DNA of 64,000 bases from Treponema sp. (GCA_024400915.1 JAKSLX010000004.1:1-64000), one strand, 5' to 3'; shown: positions 35,158 to 44,258, counted from the stretch's first letter. Notes: generated by a model not told the origin, from the letters alone. Numbers and translations: made by a program.

Positions 35158-35946
35158 TCAGTAATACAATTCAGCTTCAAAAGAGCAGCCTTCTGTTGTT
35201 TTTCCAACAATCCGCAATTTTTTTCCTTCTTCTTCAATTTTTCCATAGATATCAAGCTGGCTGTCCAACATGGCTTCCTTTGAATAGTTGATTCTAAAAT
35301 CCACAGGAACTCTTTTTCTGTATTCAGCAGGAATTGCATCTTCGATAAAAGCTCCGTAGCGGGAATTAGTAGTATGACCATTGGTATCAAGGTCAGAGTA
35401 TCTGATTTTTCTTGAATCCCAAAGCTCCATATTTTCTGACTCACCTATTTTACCAGGTTTAAGACAATCCATATCCGAAACTTCTGTGCTAGGTTCCCTT
35501 AGATTGAATCTGGAAGTAGGTATGAGTCGACGGGATTTCAAATCACAAACAAGCCAATATGATTTTCCACTGACAAGAAGTTCTTTTCCACCCTTTTCAT
35601 ATATTCTGTAATTCCTTGCAAGCTGTAAAGGCTCTGGTTTTTCTTCCCAGGTAACAACTTCAACCTTCTGATTTTCAACAGGCATTTTATGAAACCTGAA
35701 TGCCAGCCGCGAAACAAGTATCGCAAATCCCTTTTCTTTTAAATATTCTCTGGACATTCCACGCTGATTGTAATCTTCCACAGCAAGATCCGAAGTCACC
35801 CTCAAAAGCTCATGAAGACTGAACAACCCTTCCGAATTCGTCTGACTAAAAAATAACTGTTCTTCAGAACGGAAAACATTGTTTATGTGACATTGTTTGT
35901 ATTCAATAACATTTTTCTCTTCATTTTTTGCTTCATTATTATCCAT
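35158..35946 (-). CDS. Acyl-ACP thioesterase (FatA/FatB family)
   Basis: 262 residues with a double hot-dog layout. The first half has LHELLRVTSDLAVEDYNQRGMSREYL and GFAILVSRLAFRFHKMP. The second has RYSDLDTNGHTTNSRYGAFIEDA, the catalytic D-x-N-x-H-x-N block (here NGHTTN). It releases free fatty acids from acyl-ACP. SD AAGGAG precedes ATG 35946. No fatty-acid synthesis genes are adjacent. Confidence 0.9.
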   Translation of the reverse strand: MDNNEAKNEEKNVIEYKQCHINNVFRSEEQLFFSQTNSEGLFSLHELLRVTSDLAVEDYNQRGMSREYLKEKGFAILVSRLAFRFHKMPVENQKVEVVTWEEKPEPLQLARNYRIYEKGGKELLVSGKSYWLVCDLKSRRLIPTSRFNLREPSTEVSDMDCLKPGKIGESENMELWDSRKIRYSDLDTNGHTTNSRYGAFIEDAIPAEYRKRVPVDFRINYSKEAMLDSQLDIYGKIEEEGKKLRIVGKTTEGCSFEAELYY

Positions 35947-36025
35947 GTCATTTCTCCTTATTTGATGTCACCTAATTAGACACAAAATTATATTAAAAGT
36001 TGCGGCAATATGCTATATTTTGAAC

Positions 36026-37063
36026 ATGCAGGATTTTAAAATAGAATACCATAAGGCACTATGCAGCGATGCTCCAGATTTTCTTAAGGAATATATTTCA
36101 CTGCCAATACTGCAGCGTCTTGATGGGATTGGACTTTTATGCGGCACTGACTGGACGCCCCTTTTTCACAACTATTTTAAATATTCACGACTTGACCATT
36201 CCATCGGAACGGCACTCATTACATGGAATTTTACAAAAGATAAAAAACAGACCATCGCCTCATTGCTCCATGATGTTTCAACACCAGCATTCAGCCATGT
36301 AAGTGATTTTAAGAATGGAGATGCATTGACTCAAAGTTCCACAGAAGACATCAACGCAAGAATGATAGATGAAAACAAGGAACTTCAAGTTCTTCTTTCA
36401 AGAGATGGAATTAAATCAACGGAAGTAAATGACTACCACTTATATCCTATATGCGACAATGAAATGCCTGGACTCAGCGCAGACAGACTTGAATATATGT
36501 ATCCAAGCGGTGCAGCACTTGATAAGGTCTGGACCATTGAAGATGCTGTAGAAAATTACAGCCACATAAAAGTTCTTGAAAATGAAAAAGGACTTCCTGA
36601 ACTTGGTTTTGACGACATGGAAGCATGTCTTGAATATACAAAGAAATTCATAGATATAAGCCTTATCCTCCAGCATAACGAGGATAAAATTGCCATGCAG
36701 CTTATGGCTGACGTTCTTTCAGCTGCCGAAAAAGAAGGAATTGCAAAGGAAAGAGATTTCTATGAACTATCAGAAAAACAGCTGATAGAACGATTCAACA
36801 ATCATTCCGTTGGAAATCCAACAGCAGAATTTTCAAGGCTTTATAGAACTTTCAGAGGGATGAAAAAAATCATCAGAAGTGAAGTTCCACTTAAAAATGC
36901 ATACTGCATCAGTCTGAAGGTAAAACAAAGATATGTGGATCCACTGGTCCAGACCGACAAAGGGTCAAAAAGGATTTCTGCACTCAGCAGCAAGGCAAGC
37001 AAATGGATCAGTGACTTCCTTGATTATAAAGACAGCAAATATGGATGCGTGGAGTATCTTTGA
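36026..37063 (+). CDS. HD-domain phosphohydrolase
   Basis: 345 residues. The metal-binding pattern is RLDHSIGTALITW, then SLLHDVSTPAFSHVSDF (H...HD) and LSADRLEYMY (D), like dNTP triphosphohydrolase-type HD proteins. Substrate unknown. TATATT at 36014-36019 lies 6 bases before ATG 36026, so the mRNA may be leaderless. Its TGA overlaps the ATG of the AraC-type gene, so the two are translationally coupled. Confidence 0.75.
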   Translation: MQDFKIEYHKALCSDAPDFLKEYISLPILQRLDGIGLLCGTDWTPLFHNYFKYSRLDHSIGTALITWNFTKDKKQTIASLLHDVSTPAFSHVSDFKNGDALTQSSTEDINARMIDENKELQVLLSRDGIKSTEVNDYHLYPICDNEMPGLSADRLEYMYPSGAALDKVWTIEDAVENYSHIKVLENEKGLPELGFDDMEACLEYTKKFIDISLILQHNEDKIAMQLMADVLSAAEKEGIAKERDFYELSEKQLIERFNNHSVGNPTAEFSRLYRTFRGMKKIIRSEVPLKNAYCISLKVKQRYVDPLVQTDKGSKRISALSSKASKWISDFLDYKDSKYGCVEYL

Positions 37064-37773
37064 TGGCTACATGGAGACCTAAAAAAATAATCTTCATAGG
37101 AACACAGTCCTCACTTCTTAAGATTCTCGCAAAGGACAATGAGACAGAAGTAATATCATCCATTTCCTTTCTTGAGACTCTTGCCATGAGATTCCAGCCT
37201 GACCTCATCGTAGCTGATTTTTTAACTGCTGAAAGCATAATGCAAATAAGAAAGACTGAGCGTTTTGCTTTCATCCCAATTCTGTTGACCGCAGAAAAAA
37301 TCACAATGAATGAGGTAAATGCAACAATAGCATTTCCAAACATCATAGTCTGCAACTCCACTTTATGTACCCAGGATATTTTCATTGAACACCTTAAGGC
37401 AATAATGACAAAGACAAAATCAATTTTACCTGCAAAGACTGGAGCAATCATAAAGAAAACCGTCTGCTTCGTTGACGAAAACATCGGCAAAAAATTCACA
37501 AGAAAGGAAATCACAAACGAGATCGGCACAGACAGGGACTATCTTACAAGAATTTTCCATCGGGAAATGGGCATTGGACTTTGGGACTACATAAACATCA
37601 TCCGTCTTGAAGAAGCAAAGAACCTTCTTACCTATACAGGAATACCAGTCAAGGAAATAGCACAACGCTGCGGTTTTTCCACATCTGCATATTTTTGCAA
37701 CTGTTTCAGGAAGCATTTTCACATTTCACCCAGTGATTTGAGGATCACCCGTGATTTTAAGACCAACCGTTGA
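37063..37773 (+). CDS. AraC-family regulator with atypical receiver-like N-terminus
   Basis: 236 residues. Residues about 1-115 follow a response-regulator receiver: strand KKIIFIGTQ, Asp in DLIVADFLTAE, Thr in PILLTAEK. The acidic pair after strand 1 is missing (GTQ) and the conserved Lys is not evident, so normal phosphorylation is doubtful. The C-terminal AraC HTH (about 135-232) has YLTRIFHREMGIGLWDYINIIR and IPVKEIAQRCGFSTSAYFCNCFRKHFHISPSDLR. Coupled by a 1-base overlap to the HD hydrolase. Confidence 0.85.
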   Translation: MATWRPKKIIFIGTQSSLLKILAKDNETEVISSISFLETLAMRFQPDLIVADFLTAESIMQIRKTERFAFIPILLTAEKITMNEVNATIAFPNIIVCNSTLCTQDIFIEHLKAIMTKTKSILPAKTGAIIKKTVCFVDENIGKKFTRKEITNEIGTDRDYLTRIFHREMGIGLWDYINIIRLEEAKNLLTYTGIPVKEIAQRCGFSTSAYFCNCFRKHFHISPSDLRITRDFKTNR

Positions 37774-37804
37774 GCATTTCTTCTTTTACAATTAAAATGA
37801 TTCC

Positions 37805-38578
37805 ATGAAGAATACACTTAGAAATGAAATGGCAGTCTGTGGATTTGCCGCAGTTAAAACCCTCGAAAAAATCAACGCACATAAAATCCAGCGTCTCTAT
37901 TTTACAGAAGAAAGAGCACCTCTATTCGGTGGACTATGCAAGAAAATGGCAGCAGCAAAAAAGCCCTACAACAAGGTTCAGGATCCTTCCGAACTTGAAA
38001 AGCTCTGCGGTAGCGTCCATCATCAGGGTGTAGTTGCCATGATTGAAGCTCCTGAAATTCTTCCTCTCAACACAGCAATCACAGCCATGTGGGTTGAAGA
38101 AAAACAGGATGCAATAATTCTTGACCGCGTAGGAAATGCCAACAATCTTGGAGCCATCGTCCGCAGCGCTGCTTTCTTTGGAATCAAGAACATAGTCATT
38201 CCTCTTGATGAAGCACAGTCTTCAGTCACCACAAGCAGCTATCGTGTTGCTGAAGGCGGAATGGAATTCGTCAACATTTATTCTGTAAAATCAATCGCTT
38301 TCCTTCTTAAAGACATGGAAGGAAAAATGATGAGGTTTGGAACATCCCTTGAGGCCACAAAAAAGGTTTCTGAAATAAAATCAGCATGCAACGACAAGGG
38401 TGCCCTCATAGTTCTTGGAAACGAGGAAAAAGGAATCAGCAAAGAAGTAAAGCAGAACTGCGATGAACTGATAATAATTCCTTTTGCAGGCATGGGAATC
38501 AAAGCTGACAGCCCAAAGGTAGACAGTCTCAATGTTGCGCAGGCAGCTTCCGTCATCATGTACGAGCTGAGCAAGTAA
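37805..38578 (+). CDS. TrmH/SpoU-family RNA 2'-O-methyltransferase
   Basis: 257 residues. The SAM-binding trefoil knot motifs are ILDRVGNANNLGAIVRSAAFFG (motif 1), IVLGNEEKGISKEV (motif 2) and VDSLNVAQAASVIMYE (motif 3). The N-terminal domain (about 1-95) resembles the eL30-like substrate-binding domain of RlmB. It methylates rRNA or tRNA ribose; the exact site cannot be told. Followed after 2 bases by the PAP2 gene. Confidence 0.9.
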   Translation: MKNTLRNEMAVCGFAAVKTLEKINAHKIQRLYFTEERAPLFGGLCKKMAAAKKPYNKVQDPSELEKLCGSVHHQGVVAMIEAPEILPLNTAITAMWVEEKQDAIILDRVGNANNLGAIVRSAAFFGIKNIVIPLDEAQSSVTTSSYRVAEGGMEFVNIYSVKSIAFLLKDMEGKMMRFGTSLEATKKVSEIKSACNDKGALIVLGNEEKGISKEVKQNCDELIIIPFAGMGIKADSPKVDSLNVAQAASVIMYELSK

Positions 38579-38580
38579 TA

Positions 38581-39429
38581 ATGAAAAAAATTCTTTCAAC
38601 CATACTTACCACTGTCTTGATATCTTCGGGACTTTTTGCTGTGGATATTCCTGAAAAGGAAAAATGCATAGTCGAGACAGAAGGATCGCCTTTTGCCTTC
38701 TCTCCTATAAAAGATGGAATCGCTGTCGGATGTCTTGGTATTTCAACGGCATTGTCAGTTGCTCTTCCCCATATGATAACAATGCCAAAGTACGATGAAT
38801 TCACTTATGATCTGGATGATGTAAATCCTTTGGACAGAAAGCTTGCAAGAAAGTACAGCAAGAATCTTGACCGCGCAGGAGACCTTACAGTTGCCTTCAG
38901 TTACTGTCTTGCTCCCGCAGTCTATGGAACTCAATGGCTTTGCGGCAACTTTGATTCAAAAGAAGGAATTAAGCTTGCTGTCATCTACACAGAAACAATC
39001 CTTGCAACGCAGACTGCAAAATGTCTTCTAAAGACAGCCTTCAAACGAAAGCGTCCCTACATGTATTTTGATGGCTTCCCTGAGGATGAACTTGACAACT
39101 ACGATTTTGAGTTTTCCCTTCCAAGTGGACATACGACAGATTCCTTCATGAATGCAGCATTTCTCAGCTACACATTCTGTAAATATTATCCTGAATCTGA
39201 CTACAGGGTACCAGTTATTGTCAGCGCCTACTCAATAGCAACATTAACGGCAGGTCTCAGAATGGCGAGTGGAAACCACTTTTTGACCGATACGCTGACA
39301 GGTGCAGCACTCGGTTCTGCCATTGGATTTGCAGTACCTTGGCTTCATACCCTAGGCAATAAAATCAGCACAGACAAGACTAAAATCACAATCCAACCTA
39401 CAGCCATCAGTCTAAGCATGAAATTGTAA
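38581..39429 (+). CDS. PAP2-family membrane phosphatase
   Basis: 282 residues. Signal-like N-terminus (LISSGLFAVD) and several membrane helices. The phosphatase signature is complete: KTAFKRKRPYM (K-x6-RP), SLPSGHTTDSF (PSGH) and GLRMASGNHFLTDTLTG (R-x5-H-x3-D; the usual SR reads LR). Likely dephosphorylates lipid phosphates, such as undecaprenyl pyrophosphate or phosphatidic acid, on the outer face of the inner membrane. Probably cotranscribed with the methyltransferase. Confidence 0.88.
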   Translation: MKKILSTILTTVLISSGLFAVDIPEKEKCIVETEGSPFAFSPIKDGIAVGCLGISTALSVALPHMITMPKYDEFTYDLDDVNPLDRKLARKYSKNLDRAGDLTVAFSYCLAPAVYGTQWLCGNFDSKEGIKLAVIYTETILATQTAKCLLKTAFKRKRPYMYFDGFPEDELDNYDFEFSLPSGHTTDSFMNAAFLSYTFCKYYPESDYRVPVIVSAYSIATLTAGLRMASGNHFLTDTLTGAALGSAIGFAVPWLHTLGNKISTDKTKITIQPTAISLSMKL

Positions 39430-39479
39430 CAAAATAACATTTTATTATCCGTTCTTAAGCTAATCTATCAACTTCACTA

Positions 39480-39600
39480 GGGGTCTGTCCCCTCTGTTCA
39501 TGTCCCCGCTGTTCAAGAATCGCACCAGCGATTCTTGTGACGAAAGTTAGGTCCGACCAGATGTTTTTTACCGAAAAGCTTTCGTCAGGGGTCTGTCCCC
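39480..39600. repeat. BIME-like block: two REP copies around a structured unit
   Basis: REP GGGGTCTGTCCCC at 39480-39492 and again at 39588-39600 in the same orientation. Between them is a 10-bp hairpin, CAAGAATCGC with GCGATTCTTG (39514-39537), and TGACGAAAG (39538-39546) pairing with CTTTCGTCA (39579-39587). The unit from 39511 to 39600 recurs at 62281-62369. Confidence 0.85.
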
Positions 39601-39617
39601 GTTGACGCAAAGGAATA

Positions 39618-39646
39618 GTTACAAATTCCCTATTTTCTGTTATACT
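39618..39646 (+). promoter_or_regulatory. Promoter of the GerMN gene (predicted leaderless)
   Basis: GTTACA (39618-39623), 17 bases, TATACT (39641-39646). The -10 ends 6 bases before ATG 39653. The -35 is weak. Confidence 0.45.
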
Positions 39647-39652
39647 TTAACC

Positions 39653-40552
39653 ATGCAGAAGAAAGAAAAATCGGAAAATAAAAAGAAACCGTCCAAGAAG
39701 ACTTCGGGAATCGGTTTTGCAATCTGGGTTGTTGCGGCGCTGATAATCCTTGTACTTTTTATTATCAATCAAAATAAAATTGCAAATAATCTTAAGGCTA
39801 CTGGTTTTTTCAACAAGACTGGTCTTAAAACACCTGAATTCGTAGAAAAAGCAGAAGAACCTGAAACAGTCCAGGCAGAGAGAAAAAATGAAGTCGAGCC
39901 TATTGGTCCTGTAGAAATTGACCTTAATTCAACTGTAGCTGAAACTCCCAAAACATCATCACCTGTAAAAGCTCAGAACGAAACTGCAAAGAAACAGCAA
40001 CAGGAAACAATTGAAGTTGCAAAGGAAAAGGAAACAACACCAAAAACTGAAAAACCTAAGACTGAACCTAAAACTGAAAAAAAGGAAACTGTAGTAAAGA
40101 AGGAAGTTGCAGTTTCAACTCCATCCACAAAAACCATGAAGCTAAAACTTTTCTTTATGACAATCAACAGCAACGGTACTGTCGCAAGAAAGGAAGTCCT
40201 TCGTGAAATGAAAAAATCCGACAGTCCTTTGGTCGATGCCATAAACGCTGTCATCTCGGGCCCTAATGCAAGCGAAGAGAAATCTGGATGCAGAACTTTG
40301 GTTTCAAGCGGAACAAAGCTTATCGGTGCTTCCGTAAAGAATGGAATCGCCACTCTTAATTTCAGCGGAAACTTTGAATTCAACGAATATGGAATAGAAG
40401 GTTTAAGGGGACAGCTGCAGCAGATAGTCTACACAGCAACAGCATTTCCTACAGTAGAGGGAGTCCAGTTCCTTGTAGATGGTGAGAAAAAAGAATATCT
40501 TGGGCAGGAAGGCGTTTGGATAGGCACTCCACTTGGGAGAAACTCATTTTAA
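39653..40552 (+). CDS. Membrane-anchored GerMN-domain protein
   Basis: 299 residues from ATG 39653; a longer frame back to 39602 lies upstream of the predicted promoter. Basic N-terminus, one membrane helix (about 20-40, IWVVAALIILVLFI), then a long Lys/Glu/Thr-rich low-complexity linker (about 80-165, many KTE/PKT units). A C-terminal GerMN domain has LKLFFMTINSNGTV, DAINAVISGP, and IATLNFSGNF. GerMN domains occur in spore and cell-envelope proteins. Here an envelope role is likely; function unknown. Confidence 0.8.
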   Translation: MQKKEKSENKKKPSKKTSGIGFAIWVVAALIILVLFIINQNKIANNLKATGFFNKTGLKTPEFVEKAEEPETVQAERKNEVEPIGPVEIDLNSTVAETPKTSSPVKAQNETAKKQQQETIEVAKEKETTPKTEKPKTEPKTEKKETVVKKEVAVSTPSTKTMKLKLFFMTINSNGTVARKEVLREMKKSDSPLVDAINAVISGPNASEEKSGCRTLVSSGTKLIGASVKNGIATLNFSGNFEFNEYGIEGLRGQLQQIVYTATAFPTVEGVQFLVDGEKKEYLGQEGVWIGTPLGRNSF

Positions 40553-40587
40553 TATAAGCTAAAAATAAATTCCAAAGCCTTTTTTAT

Positions 40588-41655
40588 TTACTCTACCCTG
40601 TAAGACTTAAGGATTGTATCGAAATAAAAGCGGCTTTTCTGATATACACCGTCAAAGACAGTGAATGTAAGCATGGCAAAATTTCCGTCGCTTTTTCTGG
40701 TGACGATCTTAAAATCCCTTGTGACATTGCCGCTTTCAGGCTGGTAGAATACATTCATGATGGACAATCTATTTTCTGTTCTTGTGACCTTAGCCTGCTG
40801 CCATACGGAATAGGAATGAGTAGTACTCTGAGTAAATCTTCTTGAAAGAAGATCCAGTGCCTGTTCTGTGTCCATTCCTTCTGGAAGCTTCATTTCATTT
40901 ATTGAAAGAAGCGCATAGTCCCCAAGAAGCCACAGGTTCTGCATCGACTGCTGCCAATGGGTATCCAATGTGATTTTCTGACTTCCACCATTTACTTCCA
41001 CTTCTTCAGAACGCTTGTCTTTCTTAAAAACACGTTTTTTATCCTTTGGAAGACCATTAACTCCCTTGAACGAAGTAAAGCTTGTATCAGAAGAATCAAC
41101 AAGAAGTCCACAGGTCTGAATCTGAAGAACAGGTTTCCCATCTGCCCCATAAATTTCTTCGATGTTGAAAATAGGAACAAGGGAATTGTACTTTATCTTG
41201 ACGGTTCCTCCAAACTGATTGAAGGTATCGGTCACAACCTTGTTTTCGATGGAATCAAGGATCTCATTCTGCCTTCTCTTTGCGAATTCATAGAGCATAT
41301 CGTGAAGGTAATTTACAAGATCAGAATTACCTTCAACAGTTCCGTCAATTTTTTCTCCTGTCAAAGTAAAGCCTGACTTAGAAGGATCCACATTGACATA
41401 GATGGTGATGTCTTTTTCAGTGGACTTTGTCTTTGCATTTGCTGCAGAATAGATACGGGCAGCATAGGTACTGTCGTCGAAATAAAGGAACCCAACAACA
41501 GTCTCATTCTTGAAGCTGCTGTCCTGGTAGTAAACATATTCGCCTGAAACATCAGGAATATATTGCTTTACTCCAGGGAGGGCCGCAAGGGATAGCATCG
41601 TAACAAACATCAGTGTAAATGCCGCAAATATCTCTTTAAAAATTCTCGTGTTCAT
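40588..41655 (-). CDS. Exported conserved hypothetical protein
   Basis: 355 residues from ATG 41655 (AAGGTGG upstream). Signal peptide (about 1-26, FVTMLSLAALPG). The body is strand-rich: DVSGEYVYYQDSSFKNETVVGFLYFDDSTYAARIYS, GFTLTGEKIDGT, and a C-terminal SRFYFDTILKSYRVE. No catalytic motif recognised. It lies downstream of proS on the same strand, separated by an AT-rich repeat. Confidence 0.7.
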   Translation of the reverse strand: MNTRIFKEIFAAFTLMFVTMLSLAALPGVKQYIPDVSGEYVYYQDSSFKNETVVGFLYFDDSTYAARIYSAANAKTKSTEKDITIYVNVDPSKSGFTLTGEKIDGTVEGNSDLVNYLHDMLYEFAKRRQNEILDSIENKVVTDTFNQFGGTVKIKYNSLVPIFNIEEIYGADGKPVLQIQTCGLLVDSSDTSFTSFKGVNGLPKDKKRVFKKDKRSEEVEVNGGSQKITLDTHWQQSMQNLWLLGDYALLSINEMKLPEGMDTEQALDLLSRRFTQSTTHSYSVWQQAKVTRTENRLSIMNVFYQPESGNVTRDFKIVTRKSDGNFAMLTFTVFDGVYQKSRFYFDTILKSYRVE

Positions 41656-41670
41656 TAGTCCGCCACCTTG

Positions 41671-41746
41671 CAATTATTAATTCACAATTCATAATTAAGA
41701 ATTAATAATTGTGAATTATGAATTGTGAATTGTGAATTATTAATTA
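41671..41746. repeat. AT-rich repeats (ATTCATAATTA type) upstream of the exported protein gene
   Basis: Contains CACAATTCATAATTAAGAA facing AATTGTGAATTATGAATTGTG, with GAATTGTGAATTGTGAATTA as tandem 9-base units. The same family as at 1816-1925 and 22518-22553. It occupies the whole gap between the proS stop and the SD of the next gene. Confidence 0.7.
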
Positions 41747-43537
41747 CTAATTGTTTAGCTTATCAAGCTCTGCCTTTACGATTTCAGCAATCTTTGAACC
41801 TGCTTCCTCTAATGGAACAAGCACAGGGTCTGCCTGGTTACGCATCTTGATTTCAACGTTTGGAAGGTTTTTGTCGCCTACTGTAACGCGAACAGGATAT
41901 CCGATAAGGTCCGCATCGGCAAACTTGACACCTGGGCGTTCGTCACGGTCATCAAGGACAACTTCAACGCCAGCTGCCTTGAGATCTGCATAAAGCTTAT
42001 CTGTGGCATCCTTCATTGCATCCTTGTACTTGATTGGAACGATGGCAACCGTATATGGAGCAACCGACATTGGCCATACAATTCCGTTGTCGTCGTGGAA
42101 GCATTCGATGATCGAAGCAAGAACGCGGTCAACACCGATTCCGTAGCATCCCATTGTTGGAACTGCTGCCTTGCCGTTCTTGTCAAGGTATGTAACGCCC
42201 ATGCTTTCTGTGTATTTCTTTCCGAGCTTGAAGATGTGTCCAAGTTCGTTTCCTTTTGATGTATGGAACTTTCCGCCGCAGTGAGGACATGTATCACCTT
42301 CCTTGACTGTGCGGACATCAGCGTTGATGTATGCAGTGTAGTCGCGGCCTGGTTCAACGTGCTTGATGTGGAATCCTTCCTTGCCTGCACCCGCAAAAGC
42401 ATCGTGCATGTTGTTTACGCTAAGGTCCTGGATGATTGGGCACTTTACATTTACAGGGCCTACGAATCCGTGTGGAGCACCAGCGATCATCATGATTTCC
42501 TCATCGTCTGCAAGAACAACTTCAGAAGCCTTGAGAAGTCCCGCAAGCTTTGCTTCGTTTACTTCAAGGTCGCCGCGGATAAGAACACATGCGTATGAAA
42601 CAGGATAGAATATAAACTTTTCTTCCTTAACAACCTTAAGGTTCTCACAGTGTGGAGCCTTTGAAAGGTCAAGTGAAGAATTGATTACGCGGTAAACAAG
42701 AGCCTTGATGAAGTTCTTTGAAGATGTGCCAAAGAATTTTTCCATGTCTTCGATTGAGAAAACATTTGGTGTTGCAACTTCTTCAATTGCAGCATCAGTC
42801 TTTGCCATTTCAGGTGTATCTTCCTTACATGCAGCCTTTTCAACGTTTGCAGCATAACCGCAGTCACAGAGAATGAGTGTATCGTCACCGATTGGGCTTT
42901 CTACCATGAACTCTTCTGAACCTGAACCACCCATGGCACCAGTATCTGCTTTTACAGGAATGATCTTGAGTCCAAGACGCTTGAAAATCCTATGGTATGC
43001 CTTTGCATAGTCCTGATAAGTTGCATCGAGAGATTCGTCGTCTGCATGAAGTGAATATCCGTCCGCCATGTTGAATTCACGACCGCGCATTACACCGTAG
43101 CGTGGGCGGATTTCATCACGGTACTTTGTATTAATCTGGTATGCGTTGATCGGAAGCTGCTTGTATGAAGTAAGTCCCTGACGCATGATAGCTGTATATG
43201 CTTCTTCTGCAGTCGGTGAAACGACCATGTCCTGTTCACCGCGGTTTTTTGCCTTGAGCATCTGTGGACCCATTGTGTCCCAGCGTCCGCTTTCCTTCCA
43301 GATTTCACCAGGAACGATAACTGTCGGCTTGAATTCCTGTGCACCGATGTTGTTCCATTCTTCCTTGACGATGTTTTCAACCTTGCGGTATGCCTTGAGT
43401 CCGAGCGGCATGTATGTATAAAGACCGTTGCCAAGTTTGCGGATAAGATCAGCTCTCATCATAAGCTGATGGCTTGAAATCTGAGCCTCTGCTGGGGCTT
43501 CGCGTAATGTTCTAAAAGAAATTTGAGATGCTTTCAT
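41747..43537 (-). CDS. proS: Proline--tRNA ligase (bacterial type with editing domain)
   Basis: 596 residues from ATG 43537; 24 upstream codons are open but unlike ProRS. Class II motifs are motif 1 near PLGLKAYRKVENIVKEE, motif 2 KYRDEIRPRYGVMRGREFNMADGYSLH, and motif 3 GCYGIGVDRVLASIIE. The INS editing domain lies between (about 225-410, FSIEDMEKFFG...KALVYRV, MIAGAPHGFVGPVN). An anticodon domain ends the protein. Charges tRNA-Pro. Confidence 0.96.
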   Translation of the reverse strand: MKASQISFRTLREAPAEAQISSHQLMMRADLIRKLGNGLYTYMPLGLKAYRKVENIVKEEWNNIGAQEFKPTVIVPGEIWKESGRWDTMGPQMLKAKNRGEQDMVVSPTAEEAYTAIMRQGLTSYKQLPINAYQINTKYRDEIRPRYGVMRGREFNMADGYSLHADDESLDATYQDYAKAYHRIFKRLGLKIIPVKADTGAMGGSGSEEFMVESPIGDDTLILCDCGYAANVEKAACKEDTPEMAKTDAAIEEVATPNVFSIEDMEKFFGTSSKNFIKALVYRVINSSLDLSKAPHCENLKVVKEEKFIFYPVSYACVLIRGDLEVNEAKLAGLLKASEVVLADDEEIMMIAGAPHGFVGPVNVKCPIIQDLSVNNMHDAFAGAGKEGFHIKHVEPGRDYTAYINADVRTVKEGDTCPHCGGKFHTSKGNELGHIFKLGKKYTESMGVTYLDKNGKAAVPTMGCYGIGVDRVLASIIECFHDDNGIVWPMSVAPYTVAIVPIKYKDAMKDATDKLYADLKAAGVEVVLDDRDERPGVKFADADLIGYPVRVTVGDKNLPNVEIKMRNQADPVLVPLEEAGSKIAEIVKAELDKLNN

Positions 43538-43672
43538 AATGGATGATATTTTAATGAATTCACATAAAAAAGTAAAATATGACAGAACAATATAGCCGGG
43601 AAAGCGCAATCTACCGTGATTTTTGCTGGAAGTTCAATTTGTTCCTATATTTTAATTTGGGGAAAATTCCCC

Positions 43673-43700
43673 TAACAATGGATTTTTTTCATTCCGATAT
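43673..43700 (+). promoter_or_regulatory. Candidate sigma-28 flagellar promoter for fliS
   Basis: TAAC (43673-43676), 16 bases, TCCGATAT (43693-43700), close to the TAAA-N15-GCCGATAA consensus. It lies 60 bases upstream of fliS. It is preceded by a small GGGGAAAATTCCCC palindrome at 43659-43672. Confidence 0.4.
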
Positions 43701-43762
43701 ATAGAAAGGCAGTAATTTCCGTTCTCAGGGCGGATTTTACAGCAGAATTTTTAGGAGGATAT

Positions 43763-44221
43763 ATGGCATACGGTGCAAATCCATATGGCGGGTACAATAC
43801 ATATCGCGAAGTAGGAGTAAAGACAGCAAGTCAGGGAAAGCTTGTTGTAATGCTATACGAAGGTGCAGTAGTAAACCTTGAAAAAGCGATGGCCCTCATT
43901 GATCCCATGGGAAAGATTCAGGCAAGCAATATTGAAGCTTACGGCAACTACCTTCAGAAGGTAATGGACATCATAAACGAACTTCAGATCAGCCTGGATA
44001 TGGATAAAGGCGGAGAAATCGCTAAAAACCTCATGTCACTCTACGTATATTTCAACAAGACCATTCTTGAAGCAACAATGGACCATAAAAAGGACAAGCT
44101 TGATTTTGTTCACAACATGTTGTCCCAGCTTCACGAATCCTGGATTACAGCATCCAACAGTACAGCCAATTCTTCTACACATATGCCAGGATCAACCCCT
44201 TCATTCAGCGTACAGGGGTAA
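43763..44221 (+). CDS. fliS: Flagellin export chaperone FliS
   Basis: 152 residues. Matches FliS: ANPYGGYNTYREVGVKTASQGKLVVMLYEGAVVNLEKA, then the helical bundle with NYLQKVMDIINELQISLDMDKGGEIAKNL and YVYFNKTILEA. The C-terminal tail (about 130-152) is Ser/Thr-rich. It binds flagellin subunits before export. AGGAGG 6 bases before ATG. First of a three-gene cluster with the FlgN-like and DTW genes. Confidence 0.92.
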   Translation: MAYGANPYGGYNTYREVGVKTASQGKLVVMLYEGAVVNLEKAMALIDPMGKIQASNIEAYGNYLQKVMDIINELQISLDMDKGGEIAKNLMSLYVYFNKTILEATMDHKKDKLDFVHNMLSQLHESWITASNSTANSSTHMPGSTPSFSVQG

Positions 44222-44258
44222 ATCATTCACTCACTAAAAAAACGGAGGAATAGAAAAA

